Shown here: positions 23,957 to 34,000 of the stretch, piece by piece
Position numbering within the stretch: position 1 is the stretch's first letter
Layout: each line of letters begins with the position of its first letter
Source: Phlebiopsis flavidoalba
Lineage: Eukaryota; Basidiomycota; Agaricomycetes; Polyporales; Phanerochaetaceae
Direction of reading: 5' to 3'
Assembly (NCBI GenBank): GCA_035772785.1
Contig: JAOCPU010000009.1
Coordinates: 310,001-374,000, forward strand
DNA: 64,000 bases
Translations under genes and position numbers: made by a program
The notes under the pieces: model-generated
Told to the model about the DNA's origin: nothing
Databases searched by the model: none
Seen by the model: only the letters and a program-made list of their open reading frames with translations

Positions 23957-26860
23957 TCAGTCCAACGCGACCTCCAGACGGACGCGCTCCTCGGAGCCGG
24001 GGAAGCCGATGAGGTACACGTCCTCGGCGAGGCGCGTCTCCGCGGCCGTGATCGTCTTGCCCGCCGAGGGTGAGGCTGAGCTCTCAGAGGGCGAGCGGCG
24101 CGTGTGGGGCGCGCGGACGAGCAGCGAGACGGCGTTGCCTGTGGATGTCGGCGAGGGAAGACGGGACTTGGGGCGCGAAGACCTCCCTGCCGGAGACGTG
24201 CACGTAGTCGTAGGAGGGCGAGGAGGCTCCCTGTGAGGGGAGAAGCTTGGCGGTCAGAGGTAGTCGTGTTTCTCGGGTTGTGTCTTCCCTCGGACAAGGG
24301 TAGCCTTCGGATGTGTCGGAGATGACAAGGCCCGCAGAGGGAGACGCGGAGACTCATGGCTCTTCCTAAGCTGCTTCCTCGATGGACAGTCTTGTCCCCA
24401 GCCTCTGGCTCGGCTCGGGCGAGGGACTAGGACGACGCCTCATGGCTGTGCACGGGTTCGCGCTCAATCTTCGGCGTCTCTGCCGCTGTTCGCTGAGCGT
24501 TTTTTTCGTGACTGAAACAACAAACCGAGACCCCAGAAGCGCGCCACACGCCCAACACCAGACCCCATACTCATAGCCAGGAGCGACCGGAGCCGGAGCC
24601 ATGGGGTGTGAAGAGGAAGCGCAGCAGACACGCCACGAGCAGTGTGCGGGCTACTGACAGGTCCGCGGACCTCCAGCTTTTCTTCCACAACTTCCACAAG
24701 TTCAACCTTGGCCTCGACCTCGGTCTCCTTTCGTCGATGACCTCGAGCCTCAGCTTCCTGCTGTCTCTTCCTCTACCAAGGGCTCGTGCTCGGCTTCGCT
24801 TTTCTCACCGAGCCTCCTGCTCGAGAACCGCAGGCGGCGAGACCGGCGTCGGCGGGGTGTCCTTCTCATCTGCTTCGCCGCAACCATCACCAAAGCGAGG
24901 GCATCGAGGGCAGCGCAATCGACATTGCCGAGCTCGCCCTCGCGGTGCTCTACCGGGGCTGGCCGGGGGAAAGGACGCGGACGGGCTGAGCGAGATAATG
25001 TTGACGGGCGGCGACGGCGGGGGAGTCGGGAGGATACGCGCGACGTCGACCTGCACGTGTGCGGCGGGACGATGGGGCGAGAGCAGCGCCAAGATTCCAA
25101 GGCTGTTCATCCTCGGCCTCTTCGAGCACGTGGAAGTGGTGCCACGACGAATTGGCCGCCATAAGGGCCGACTTCGACGGAGGGCTTGCTCGGAGGAGGG
25201 GGTGAGAGCGTCACGAAGGCGGGGCGCGAACGACAGATCGACGCGAGGACAACCCCTCACAAACTCGGCCTCGTTGCCGAGAGAGGGGTGCAGAGAGTGA
25301 GCCAGGTCCCGCGTAGGTGAGCTGGGTCGTCTGAGGTGTTACGGTGCACGTCGTGGGGATGATGGGAACAGACAGAGGGACGGGCGACGAGCTCGGCGTC
25401 GCCGGCGCTGGCTGGTAAGAACGATGTAGCCGTCGTCCTTGGCCATCAGGGACACAGAGGAGATGTTCGAGAGAGCACGGTCTGGAATGATGCAGCGTAG
25501 CAGGACATCGTGGACAAATACCGGCCAGAGGCGTTTGCGAACAAACACCTCGCCTATGTTTCGGAGACGCTTAACGTAGCGCGACGTCGGGCGAGTTGCC
25601 AACGCCTGACAAGAAGGGCTGCGGGATCGAAGAGATCGATTCTCCAGACAGGCGAGGGACGAGAATCGGACGACCAGTCGACGCGGATGCGATTACGCCT
25701 TTGACAGAGTGAGTAGTCCAGCTGCGAGAACCCATCACATGGTAGAGGTGTCTATAGCTACTCGATCTGATCAGAGTACTCACCCGTCGTGGTCCAAGGC
25801 CCAGCAGGCCCCATTTCCAAGTCCCTGGGAGATGCTGAGCGACGGGGGCATCCGCAGATGCCGCTTCGCGCCGCGTCACCAGGGGGGCAGGAGACCTGTC
25901 TTCCGCAGAACGAGCATTACCTCCCGCCAAATCGCGAACGTCGGCTCCTATCACACCGAGCGTATCGAGCACATGACCTTGACCAGTCCTTGCCTTGAAA
26001 CGCCCGCCACGACGCCACTATCCGATGGCGCCCACCCACGCGCGGACGAGACAGGTCAGCGGTGGAAGCGGGAGCAAGCGGCGTCGGGGTCGAGCGCCAA
26101 AGTGCCACCACCGGAAGAACGAAACGTCGAGGGGATAGACCGTTCCTGTGCACGTCCGGGGAGTCCTTCCTAATTGCCCGCGTCTCGGAGGGGGTGTCCG
26201 TGAGAACATAGGGGTCGGACGGGGGCCCGCCCTCGTTCCGCTTTGCTCTCCGCTGCACACCGGGGGCAAGCACAATAGGTGAACGACCGCACTGTGCCCA
26301 TTCGCCCGTTGCGACGCGGCTGGTAGCGCAGGGTTCGTCCACAATTTCGACCAGCGGGACATCCTCCTCTAGCCTTGCCGGGCGCCTGCCTTCGAACGAC
26401 ACTTCTGGCCTCGAGGGCAGAACACGAAGCGGTGAAGGGAGCGGGGCAGATTTGTGCGTCAGGGAGCACCGAACTCTGCGCGAACCGGGGCACGGCCTGC
26501 GTGGACCACGCCAGAGGTGTGCGGGGTGGCAACTACGAGGCGGCACTGCTGCCGGACCCCCTCGGTGTGCTGGGTGCGACGACGGCGACGAGGATGTGCC
26601 TGGTGAAAGCTGCAGCACTACCAGAGTCTGGTATGGGATGAAGAGCTGCGCCCCCCCCATGCGAATGGTTGGGTAGATATACCTTGCGATAGTTAATCAA
26701 GCCTCCCCAGTCGGTGTTGGACTGGCCGAGGGTGTGCTGCGTGGCCAGGAGGAAGAGGTGAGGAAGGTTACGAAGCAGGGGTGGGCTGAGAAGACGACCG
26801 CGCCAAGGCGACCAGGAGAGTTGCCGATGGTCAGTTGAGTCGGGGACATATAGTATCAAT
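23957..26860 (-). CDS. unidentified GC-rich protein gene (exon structure unresolved)
   Basis: Segments that look coding on the minus strand, 5' to 3': PYQTLVVLQLSPG (about 26630), EEDVPLVEIVDEP (about 26360), YPLDVSFFRWWHFGA (about 26120), LDTLGVIGADVRDLAGGNAR (about 25960), GVIASASTGRPILVPRLSGE (about 25700), YVKRLRNIGEVFVRKRLWPV (about 25570), MAKDDGYIVLTS, VDLSFAPRLRDALTPSSEQA, MAANSSWHHFHVLEEAEDEQ (about 25150), ETEVEAKVELVEVVEEKLEV (about 24710), LLVRAPHTRRSPSESSASPS and finally ETRLAEDVYLIGFPGSEERV ending at a TGA (23957-23959). Codon-like GC periodicity and matching introns support a real gene. I do not recognise the family, and one or two genes are possible. Start near 26860 is a guess. 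Confidence 0.45.
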
Positions 26861-27545
26861 CCGTCTAGGCCCGTTTGACTTTGGTCACCCTCACCCCCAT
26901 CCGGCCCTTTGAAATGTGCACCATATCTCTAGCGAAACACTCCTCAACACCACGTCGTGACATGATAGGCTTTAGACACGCCGACTCCGTTGCACACCCC
27001 GACAAGACTCGTACAGAGACATGCTCTAAAGTACAGGCCCACCTTCCCTGATAACGGCAGACCAGGTCCACACACAGCTTCAACGGGCCAAGGTACGAAA
27101 GCGAGATGAGCAGCGCCACGCAGCTGTGTGGAGCAACGATTGGCCCGTTCTTGGGCTCCCAGTGCATATATCGCAACGCGTCTCCGTTCGCCACAGCGGT
27201 GATGCATGATGGCCATAGAGTGCCCGTGCATAAACTCCTGATGGCAATGGGATTCCCGATGAGGGAGTTTGTCTATGCCAGATGAGATAGACGCAGGCTC
27301 AGAAGCGTATCCCGCACTCACGGGGAGTCTCACCAAGTACGAGCAAATACTGGGTCAAACACACACAGGGATTAGCAATTCGCGATCGGGCCCAGTCGGC
27401 TACTTCAGGCTTGTACCCACACGGTGCGAATCCTTCACTCTTATGTTCGGTACGCCGGCATCAATCGTCCTCTCCGTAGTCCCCCGTATTCGTCTCCCCG
27501 CCTCGGTCTCTTGCGGCGATTGGACCTTCTCACTGGGGCTTGTCG
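26861..27545. other. no gene recognised
   Basis: About 680 bp downstream of TRAX and upstream of the unidentified minus-strand gene. Open frames of about 100-130 codons (26865-27194 and 26944-27336, minus; 27269-27562, plus) have no familiar motif. It probably contains the promoter of the unidentified gene, and perhaps a first exon. Confidence 0.4.
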
Positions 27546-29037
27546 TTAGGAAGACGATATAGAGCGGGCTACGATATCATCGAGGGCATATACCGGTGGG
27601 AGGTCGTTATTCTGAGCCTGCGAACACGACGATAGCATACCGCCGGCTGGTGACTAAAATCAACAGTCATTTTAATAAGAAGGCAAGGCACACGACACGC
27701 ACCATCTTCCAATCTTTTGCAATGACTGAGAGAGTCACATTCTGCTTCTTCGCGCACGCTCCTGTGAAGTGCGGTGTCAGCACCTCAAAGTCTACTGAAT
27801 CCAAAAGGTGAATTCTCACCTTGCACGATACAGGTGAAAGTGAGACCGACTCGCAGCATTCACTTGCACGAATACGTTTGATTGCTACTCGTAGAGTTTA
27901 CCTGCTCGTTTGTGTTGGCTAGTTTTGCTCCCTGCTGACGAACGCACCTCCTGTGCCGTGTCCTTGCTGTCCCCTTCCTGTTGCTGTTTTTTTGCCCATT
28001 TTGTTCGCTTCTTTGGTCCTTGTGCTTGTGTTTGGGTGGTTTTGTGTTGTTGTTTTGTTGTGTGTTGAATTTGCTCCCCTCCCCCCCCCCTGTTTTTGTT
28101 GTCCTCCTGCCTCCTTGTTTTTTACTTGTCTTGCCCGCTGTTGCTGCTGCTTTTCCCCTGTCCCTTGTTTGTGTGTTTCGTTGCTCCTGCCTGTTCCTGC
28201 TGCCATGTCGTGTTTGCTCCACGATGTCCCCTCTGTGCCTTCTGTCTTTCACATGTTTTCTCTGTTTTGTCTTCTCCTTTCCCCTGCCCTATGTTCTTCC
28301 CCTGCTTGTGCTTTCCTTTGCTCCGCTCTGTTTACGACCTCCGCGGCGGGATATGGCCGAAATAGCATAACGCATGAGCTACTCCGGTAAGGTCCCGACA
28401 GGCCTAGTACATAGTCTTCTAGCGGGGAGTGGGAAAATACTGCCAAGACAACGCCACCAACTGAGCCCACAACGGTCCTCGGAGATATTTCAGAGTGAGC
28501 ATACCCGGAGTGCCTTCCTCATCAGCCAGCGTGTTTTGCACTTCCTCAAAAGCCAATGAGTTTCCGGTCTCCAGGTAGTGCGTGAAGCTGAGAGCCTCGA
28601 TGTATATTCTTGCAAAGCCTGGCGACACTTGTCGTTGATAAACGCCAGAAGCGGTCGCCTCCCCTGCAATTCGTTCGCGTTTATGGTCGCGAACAGTGTG
28701 GACTGGATTTCTCGCAGCTTTTCTTTTCCCCGCGACACCGCTTTGAGTGCCCGCGCGCGGTCGCCCTTGCTTCTACCGCGTCGAGACTCGTAGTGGCAGC
28801 GGGCGCGTCAATGTCTCCGTCATGACGCGATGGAGAAGGAAGATGACTTTCTTGGAGAGAGACCTGGTGAGTGCGCGGCTTTGCTAACTACGGGACTTGT
28901 GTGAATGAAAAGGGAGGGTCTTGACTTGCGACCCGAGGGTACGCAACCTAAATGAGACGTTCTCGTTTCTTTCTGTCATTGTGCCTCGTCAATCTCGTCT
29001 CTAAAGTGCTCAAAAGAAGACGGACGAACAATGTCTC
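27546..29037 (-). CDS. translin-associated factor X (TRAX), interrupted by an A-depleted tract
   Basis: Partner of translin in the C3PO nuclease complex. Minus-strand segments in order: VRPSSFEHFRDEIDE (about 29030-28985), across indels HNDRKERLI, LSKKVIFLLHRVMT (about 28860-28815), LKAVSRGKEKLREIQSTLFA, TINANELQGRR, VSPGFARIYIEALSFTHYLE (about 28620), FEEVQNTLADEEG, LEDYVLGLS, and across two indels the family signature DLTGELMRYAI (about 28400-28360), then RRGG. A 428 bp A-depleted tract follows (separate entry). Beyond it the gene resumes with DFEVLTPHFTGACAKKQNVT (about 27790-27730), YAIVV, and DLPPVYALDDIVARSISSS with TAA at 27546-27548. The position of the start codon was not found. The tract may be spliced out; otherwise the gene is broken. 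TRAX rather than translin is favoured by the C-terminal half. Confidence 0.8.
27902..28329. other. A-depleted tract inside TRAX, flanked by a 6-bp direct repeat
   Basis: By my count only 15 of 428 plus-strand bases are A (about 3.5%), with one A-free run of about 80 bases (28125-28204), while flanking DNA is near 25%. The sequence is T/C/G-rich, so the TRAX coding strand is almost free of T. GTTTAC occurs exactly at both edges (27896-27901 and 28330-28335). On the coding strand the unit begins GTAAAC and ends GAGCAG before the second GTAAAC, so it has GT..AG ends and its removal leaves a single copy of the repeat. Open frames of 130 codons here are a side effect of missing stop letters. It could be an introner-like insertion, a diverged simple-sequence expansion, or an assembly artefact. 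Confidence 0.6.
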
Positions 29038-29325
29038 TCGCGGCCACGGAGGTCAATGAAAGCTGTGTGCGACAATGTGTGATGGGCGCTGGTGCCGTGC
29101 TCGTGTCATGAGAGTAAATGCAAGGGTAGGGCAGGAGGCCCTGCGATGGCCGAAACACAGGTGTCCCCATCCCCTCGGAGCTACAGGCGCCACAGGTAAC
29201 GCTCAAGAGCACAAGTTGTCAGAGTCTCCTCCTGGCCCTCCGCTATCCTTCACTACGCTCGCCTGCCGCGCCCCTCCTCCTCGTCGCTAACCAGGTTCAC
29301 ACTCCAGCGTCCAGCGCATCGACAC

Positions 29326-30758
29326 ATGGCTTTCGCGCCAAAACCAGGATGCACAATGTGTGGCATTGTCGCGTCTATCTCCCTCCACACCCCGACGCAC
29401 ACGCCTGTGCCGCACCATCCTTTCCTGGTGGGCTCCAACTCTCCGGAAATCCCCGGAAATCCGGGATGGCGGTCGACGACAAACTTCACCGTATATCGCG
29501 AGCGCGCTTACCCAGTGTCAAGCAAAGGGCACTTATCTTTTGTTTTCAAGTAAGTATCATGGGTCGCTTTCACAACGCGTTATGACCTCTGATGGCTGCC
29601 TGCAACTTTCCACAGCCTTCATGTGCCATCATTATACACCTTGGTAAGTTTGTCACTTTCCCCTCGCTGTGCTTTGCTCATACATGAATCTACTACATAG
29701 TCCTCGAGCGACCGCCCTTATGCTAGTAACAATACGGGGACTCGGGCGCCGTCTACTGGGCTCCCTGGTTCAATCCTCTCAGAATGGGACACATCCCCTA
29801 TTTCCCAATCACCGATCCCACCTCTCGGTTTTTGAATAGCGACATGCCACCGTTGGATCCTGTTCCGCTCGATACGTCCTATGAACAGTTTCCGAATAGG
29901 CTTCATTTCGCCACCATTCCGTGACAACAAAGATACATGTATTACGGACCACCTTCACGCACAAGCATACCTCCTACCTTCGGACCTCATGGGATGGTGG
30001 CGGGCTGTTGGGTACAGCGGGCTTGCTGGTACGCCATAGATGATCTGATCGCATCGAAATCAGGTACGCTGCCATCATTCTATAAAATATTTCCTAGTAC
30101 CGTTCCGCCTTCCTCTTGCTGTGTTATGTTCCTGCGACGTTTTTGGTCCCGGTGCGCAGCATCGCGGTCTCAGACTCGCGCCAGTCTCTAAGTGCATCTC
30201 GTACCTGTATCTCTACGGCCGTATACACTGTTACCCTGCTGCCTGGTCCTTCAGGTCCCTTCGGTCCCGCGCGCTTTTCTGAACACACTTGTTTTATTCA
30301 CAGGGAGGAAACATCGAACAACCGTATACGCTCTGGGCCCAAACCGAAGCGCGGACCGCGTCCGATCGACACAGTCCCGCGGCCGGCGCTCGCGCACAGG
30401 GCTGTCGAACGGCGTCGAGACGACGCAGTCGTCGCTCGCGGTAGCGGACCCCGAAGATCCAGAACGCAGCCCCGGCGCGCGCCCGCTGAGCTTCAGCGAT
30501 CCGTCCTCGTCGCGCACACTGTCCGCCGACGCGCCGCGGGACGTCCTGGAGCAGCGGCGCGGAGCCGAGCCTGCGGCGCTCGCCCTCGGCGACATCACAC
30601 GTGGAGCTGTTGTCCCCACACGCCACGGGGTCGTGAAGCTCGGGCGGGGAAATCGGACGGATCTTGGGGGAATGTTTTACTTTTTTCACGAGTTTGGACA
30701 CCACTCTATACCCGGTCTTCTGAGCATTGAGGCCGTTGTTGCTATACCTTCGCATTGA
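29326..30758 (+). CDS. HIT-like domain protein (fungal type)
   Basis: Histidine-triad superfamily member, likely a nucleotide hydrolase or transferase. ATG at 29326 gives MAFAPKPGCTMCGIVAS, a Cys pair near the N-terminus, then TVYRERAYPVSSKGHLSFVF and an intron; LHVP; a second intron; SSSD; and LVTIRGLGRRLLGSL (about 29720-29770). Further on come DMPPLDPVPLDTSYEQFPNR, FRDN and the catalytic segment DHLHAQAYLLPSDLMGWW (29947-30000), then YSGLA and WYAIDDLIA (about 30030). A disordered C-terminal third (about 30300-30700) ends at 30758. The His-x-His-x-Gln arrangement differs from the canonical HxHxH. The gene diverges from TRAX across about 290 bp. Several indels occur near 29720, 29930 and 30000. 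Confidence 0.75.
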
Positions 30759-31050
30759 CATTCTTTTCTTTGGTTTGGGTAATATTTTTGCGACTCTCGG
30801 TCAACGCGGGGCGTCACTGTTTGGAGCGAACACTCATCGGTTTTCATCAACATTAAAAAGTTCGTTAATTGCAGTACGATTGACAGACACGATACTAGGA
30901 CGACAGCTAGAGACAAGAAATATACACATGAAACGGTACGTGGGGAAATCCAGTTTAAGGTGGTGGGAATACATTACGGATACATGCGTCGAATCAAGCA
31001 TCTGCGAGAAGCTGTCAACACCTGTGCTGCCAAGAGAGAGGAGACATGTA

Positions 31051-34000
31051 TCACTCACAATATGACGAACCCGTCAAGAGGGTCGACAGAGCCGCCAGCT
31101 GATCCTCGGTGAACTTCTTCGAGTCCTCGTGCCACGTATCCTGGTGCGTCTTGCGGAAGTTGCGCGCCACAGCGGCGCACGGTCGTCGAGACAGGGATCG
31201 GGTCGTACGTGTGCTCGCGAGCACCGTCGTGAGCAGCGCGGGCATCCACCGCTCGATCGTGTACGGGTAGCTCTCGACGAGCGCGCAGATGCCGAGGATC
31301 GCGGCGTGCCGCTGGCGGAGCGCGGCGGCGTACGCGGGCGACTTGCGGTCGGGAAGGTGTGAGTTCTTTGCGAGGCGCACGAAGCGGTCCTGGGAGGGTA
31401 GCGGTGAACATGTGTATGCGTCGGGCTAGAAGGCTCGCTTACCTTGAGCGCGAGCACGCTTCGCCGCGGCGAGACACGAAGGATGCCGGTTAGTGTTCTG
31501 AGCGGTGTGTCAGCTCAGCCGTGCCAATGGACGAGCGGAATAGGGCTCACGTCCGCTGCTGCCATTTCCCGCACTTCGACGACCTCATCATCCAGACACC
31601 TGCAAATAACCTGTCCGATGTTGAGCTTCTCCCTATCAATGAAAAATAAATGAATTGCGTCACTTACCTCCATCATTTCCACGACTTTGATTTCGCTAAT
31701 CGTCGGACCCTGACGGAAGTAATATACTGCACAGTGGTTAGATCGCAAGTCATAAATGCCGTCGACGGGAGCGCACCTTGCACGAGTGGCAGGATCTTGA
31801 GTCGTACACGCCAGGACTGCAAAGAAATTTGAATATCTTTACAAATGGTCCAGAACTCAAGTACTCACCGGGGACGTTTGGATGGCAGTAAACATGGAAT
31901 CCAGTATTGGGTGAAGCAGCGACCTGGGCGGCGTGACACCACACATCCTGTTCAGGAGTACGCGTGCGCGGTTGGCAAGATCGTCGTTGTCGTTGACTAA
32001 AATATAGAATGAGCTCTGGTTGTGGCGTGTGTCGGGACGAGAACTTACGTTCAGTAAAGCGGAAGAGTTCCGGCTACAGGATTGTCAGCAGCCAGAATAA
32101 CCGTTAGATATCGTGTATACGCACCATCAACGGCAAGATGTAGTCAAACGTCGATCCTGCGTTGGTGTCATGTATGGTCTGGAATAACCACCTACACACC
32201 AGGACACCGACACGATCGTATGTGGACTGGAAGGCCCGCACGCCTGGAAGCCGCTCTTCTCGCCAAACCTTGAACTTCTTGACAAGCTCAAGCACACGAC
32301 CTTCGTGGTACAGCCCGCGTACACCCATGAGGTCAAAGTCGGTGCTGATCATCCGCGACTCCCGTACGACGGTTTCGGCATCCAACGTGGAGGGTCGTGG
32401 TCGCGACTAAAGATTTCAAGTCATGAGTGAGAGATTGACCAGCATGTATGCGTTGACTAACCATTATCTTTCCACAGAAAGCAAGCATCTCGCTAATGTA
32501 CGCAAGGACCTGCACGAGTCGAGGTCAGTGACACGCCGAATAAGGAAGTCTATGAGTACGTACATCGTCATGCTCGCTTGAAATCTCAGGCCATACCCTG
32601 CGTAGTACGTCGTCCGTCCATGCCGAGAACTTCCAGTTGAGCTCCTCATAGAACGCTCTGAAGAAGCACAAAACTTTGACCACATCGGAGGTCGACTCGG
32701 CGTTGAAGTCAACCGACTGGAACTCTTCCACAAGGTAGTCCACGAGAGGCTGAAGCCTACGTGGATCTTTGTTGAAGAACACGTACTACTAGAACAACGA
32801 GTCAACAGATAGTGATACCACAAGTGATGATGTACATACCTCGAGGAATGACGTCCAGATAGAAATGACCTCATTCGCGGTTTGACTGAAGACCTTCTTG
32901 ATGTAAGGTTTAAACCAGTCCCAGAATTCTGTTTGCTTCTCCGACGGCCAGTGCTTTGAACCTGAATATCATAAGAAGACATCCATTCTTAGTATGCACC
33001 AAACGTACCGCTGATGATGCCACCCAAAAGCTCTGCAGCCGCACGTTGTTTATTCTTGTCCGAGTCCTTCAGCAGCGTTTCCAGAGAAGGCTTAAGCATC
33101 TCCAAAGGCTCATCTTCAAGCAGTTGGACTAGAGATATCAATGAGGTAACAAGCCGCAGACCTGGCTGACCAACGCACATATGGACTTCACACAAGAGGC
33201 ATTGTCCTGGACAATTACCTCGGAGTGGTTCTCCGATGAATAGTGCTTCGTCAGCTTCTGCCAGAACGATGCTTGCAAGACTATCTCGCGAATGGCGGCA
33301 ACTGCATCTTGGCTATCCTTATCCCAGGGAAGAAGCGGTGATGTCGAGCTTGGGGGAGCGAGATACAGAGAAACATCTTTCCACGCCAGCCAGCCGACAG
33401 TAACTTTCTCGCAAAGAACGCTACGCCAAAAGGTCAGAACAATGGAGGCGCGGAGCCAGTATAGAGCTTACGCCGTTTCTCGTGCTTCTTCCCGATTCAA
33501 GGGGACCTTGAATTGATCCAGCCATTGGGCAGTGAATTCGTGAGAAGGGTCTGATATATCGACACGACGTTTGAGAGGATTGTGGCCATGTTCAAGAGCA
33601 AGATCGACTGGCCCATGGCTAAACGTGCGCAATTTGATGAACCGTGTAATCTTCATGACGGCTCGTTGCGAATACTATATTGGTTATTAGGGAGTGATCA
33701 ACTGCAACACAAAGTAGGACTGACATAACGCTAATGAAGCATATTAGAACAGTAAGTATGGTAGAGAAAATAGAGGCGTACCATGCTAGCATTTGAGTCT
33801 AACGTCGCATTGAGAAGATATTTGATATGCGATGGCTTCATGGGTGCGTCTCGACGAACAAGAGTACGTAAACATCGGACCGCAACGACAGCATACTTCC
33901 AATGTGTAGCTGAGTTCTGAGCGACTTGAAGGATTATGTCCGTCTTGAAAAAAAGATCAATACCCCGATCTACTAGGCTAGATTTTACGTACCGTCTGGT

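Noticed and set aside
27860..28390. Open frames of about 130-145 codons on both strands in the TRAX locus
   Set aside because: They arise because one strand has almost no A (and the other no T), which removes stop codons; translations are compositional artefacts.
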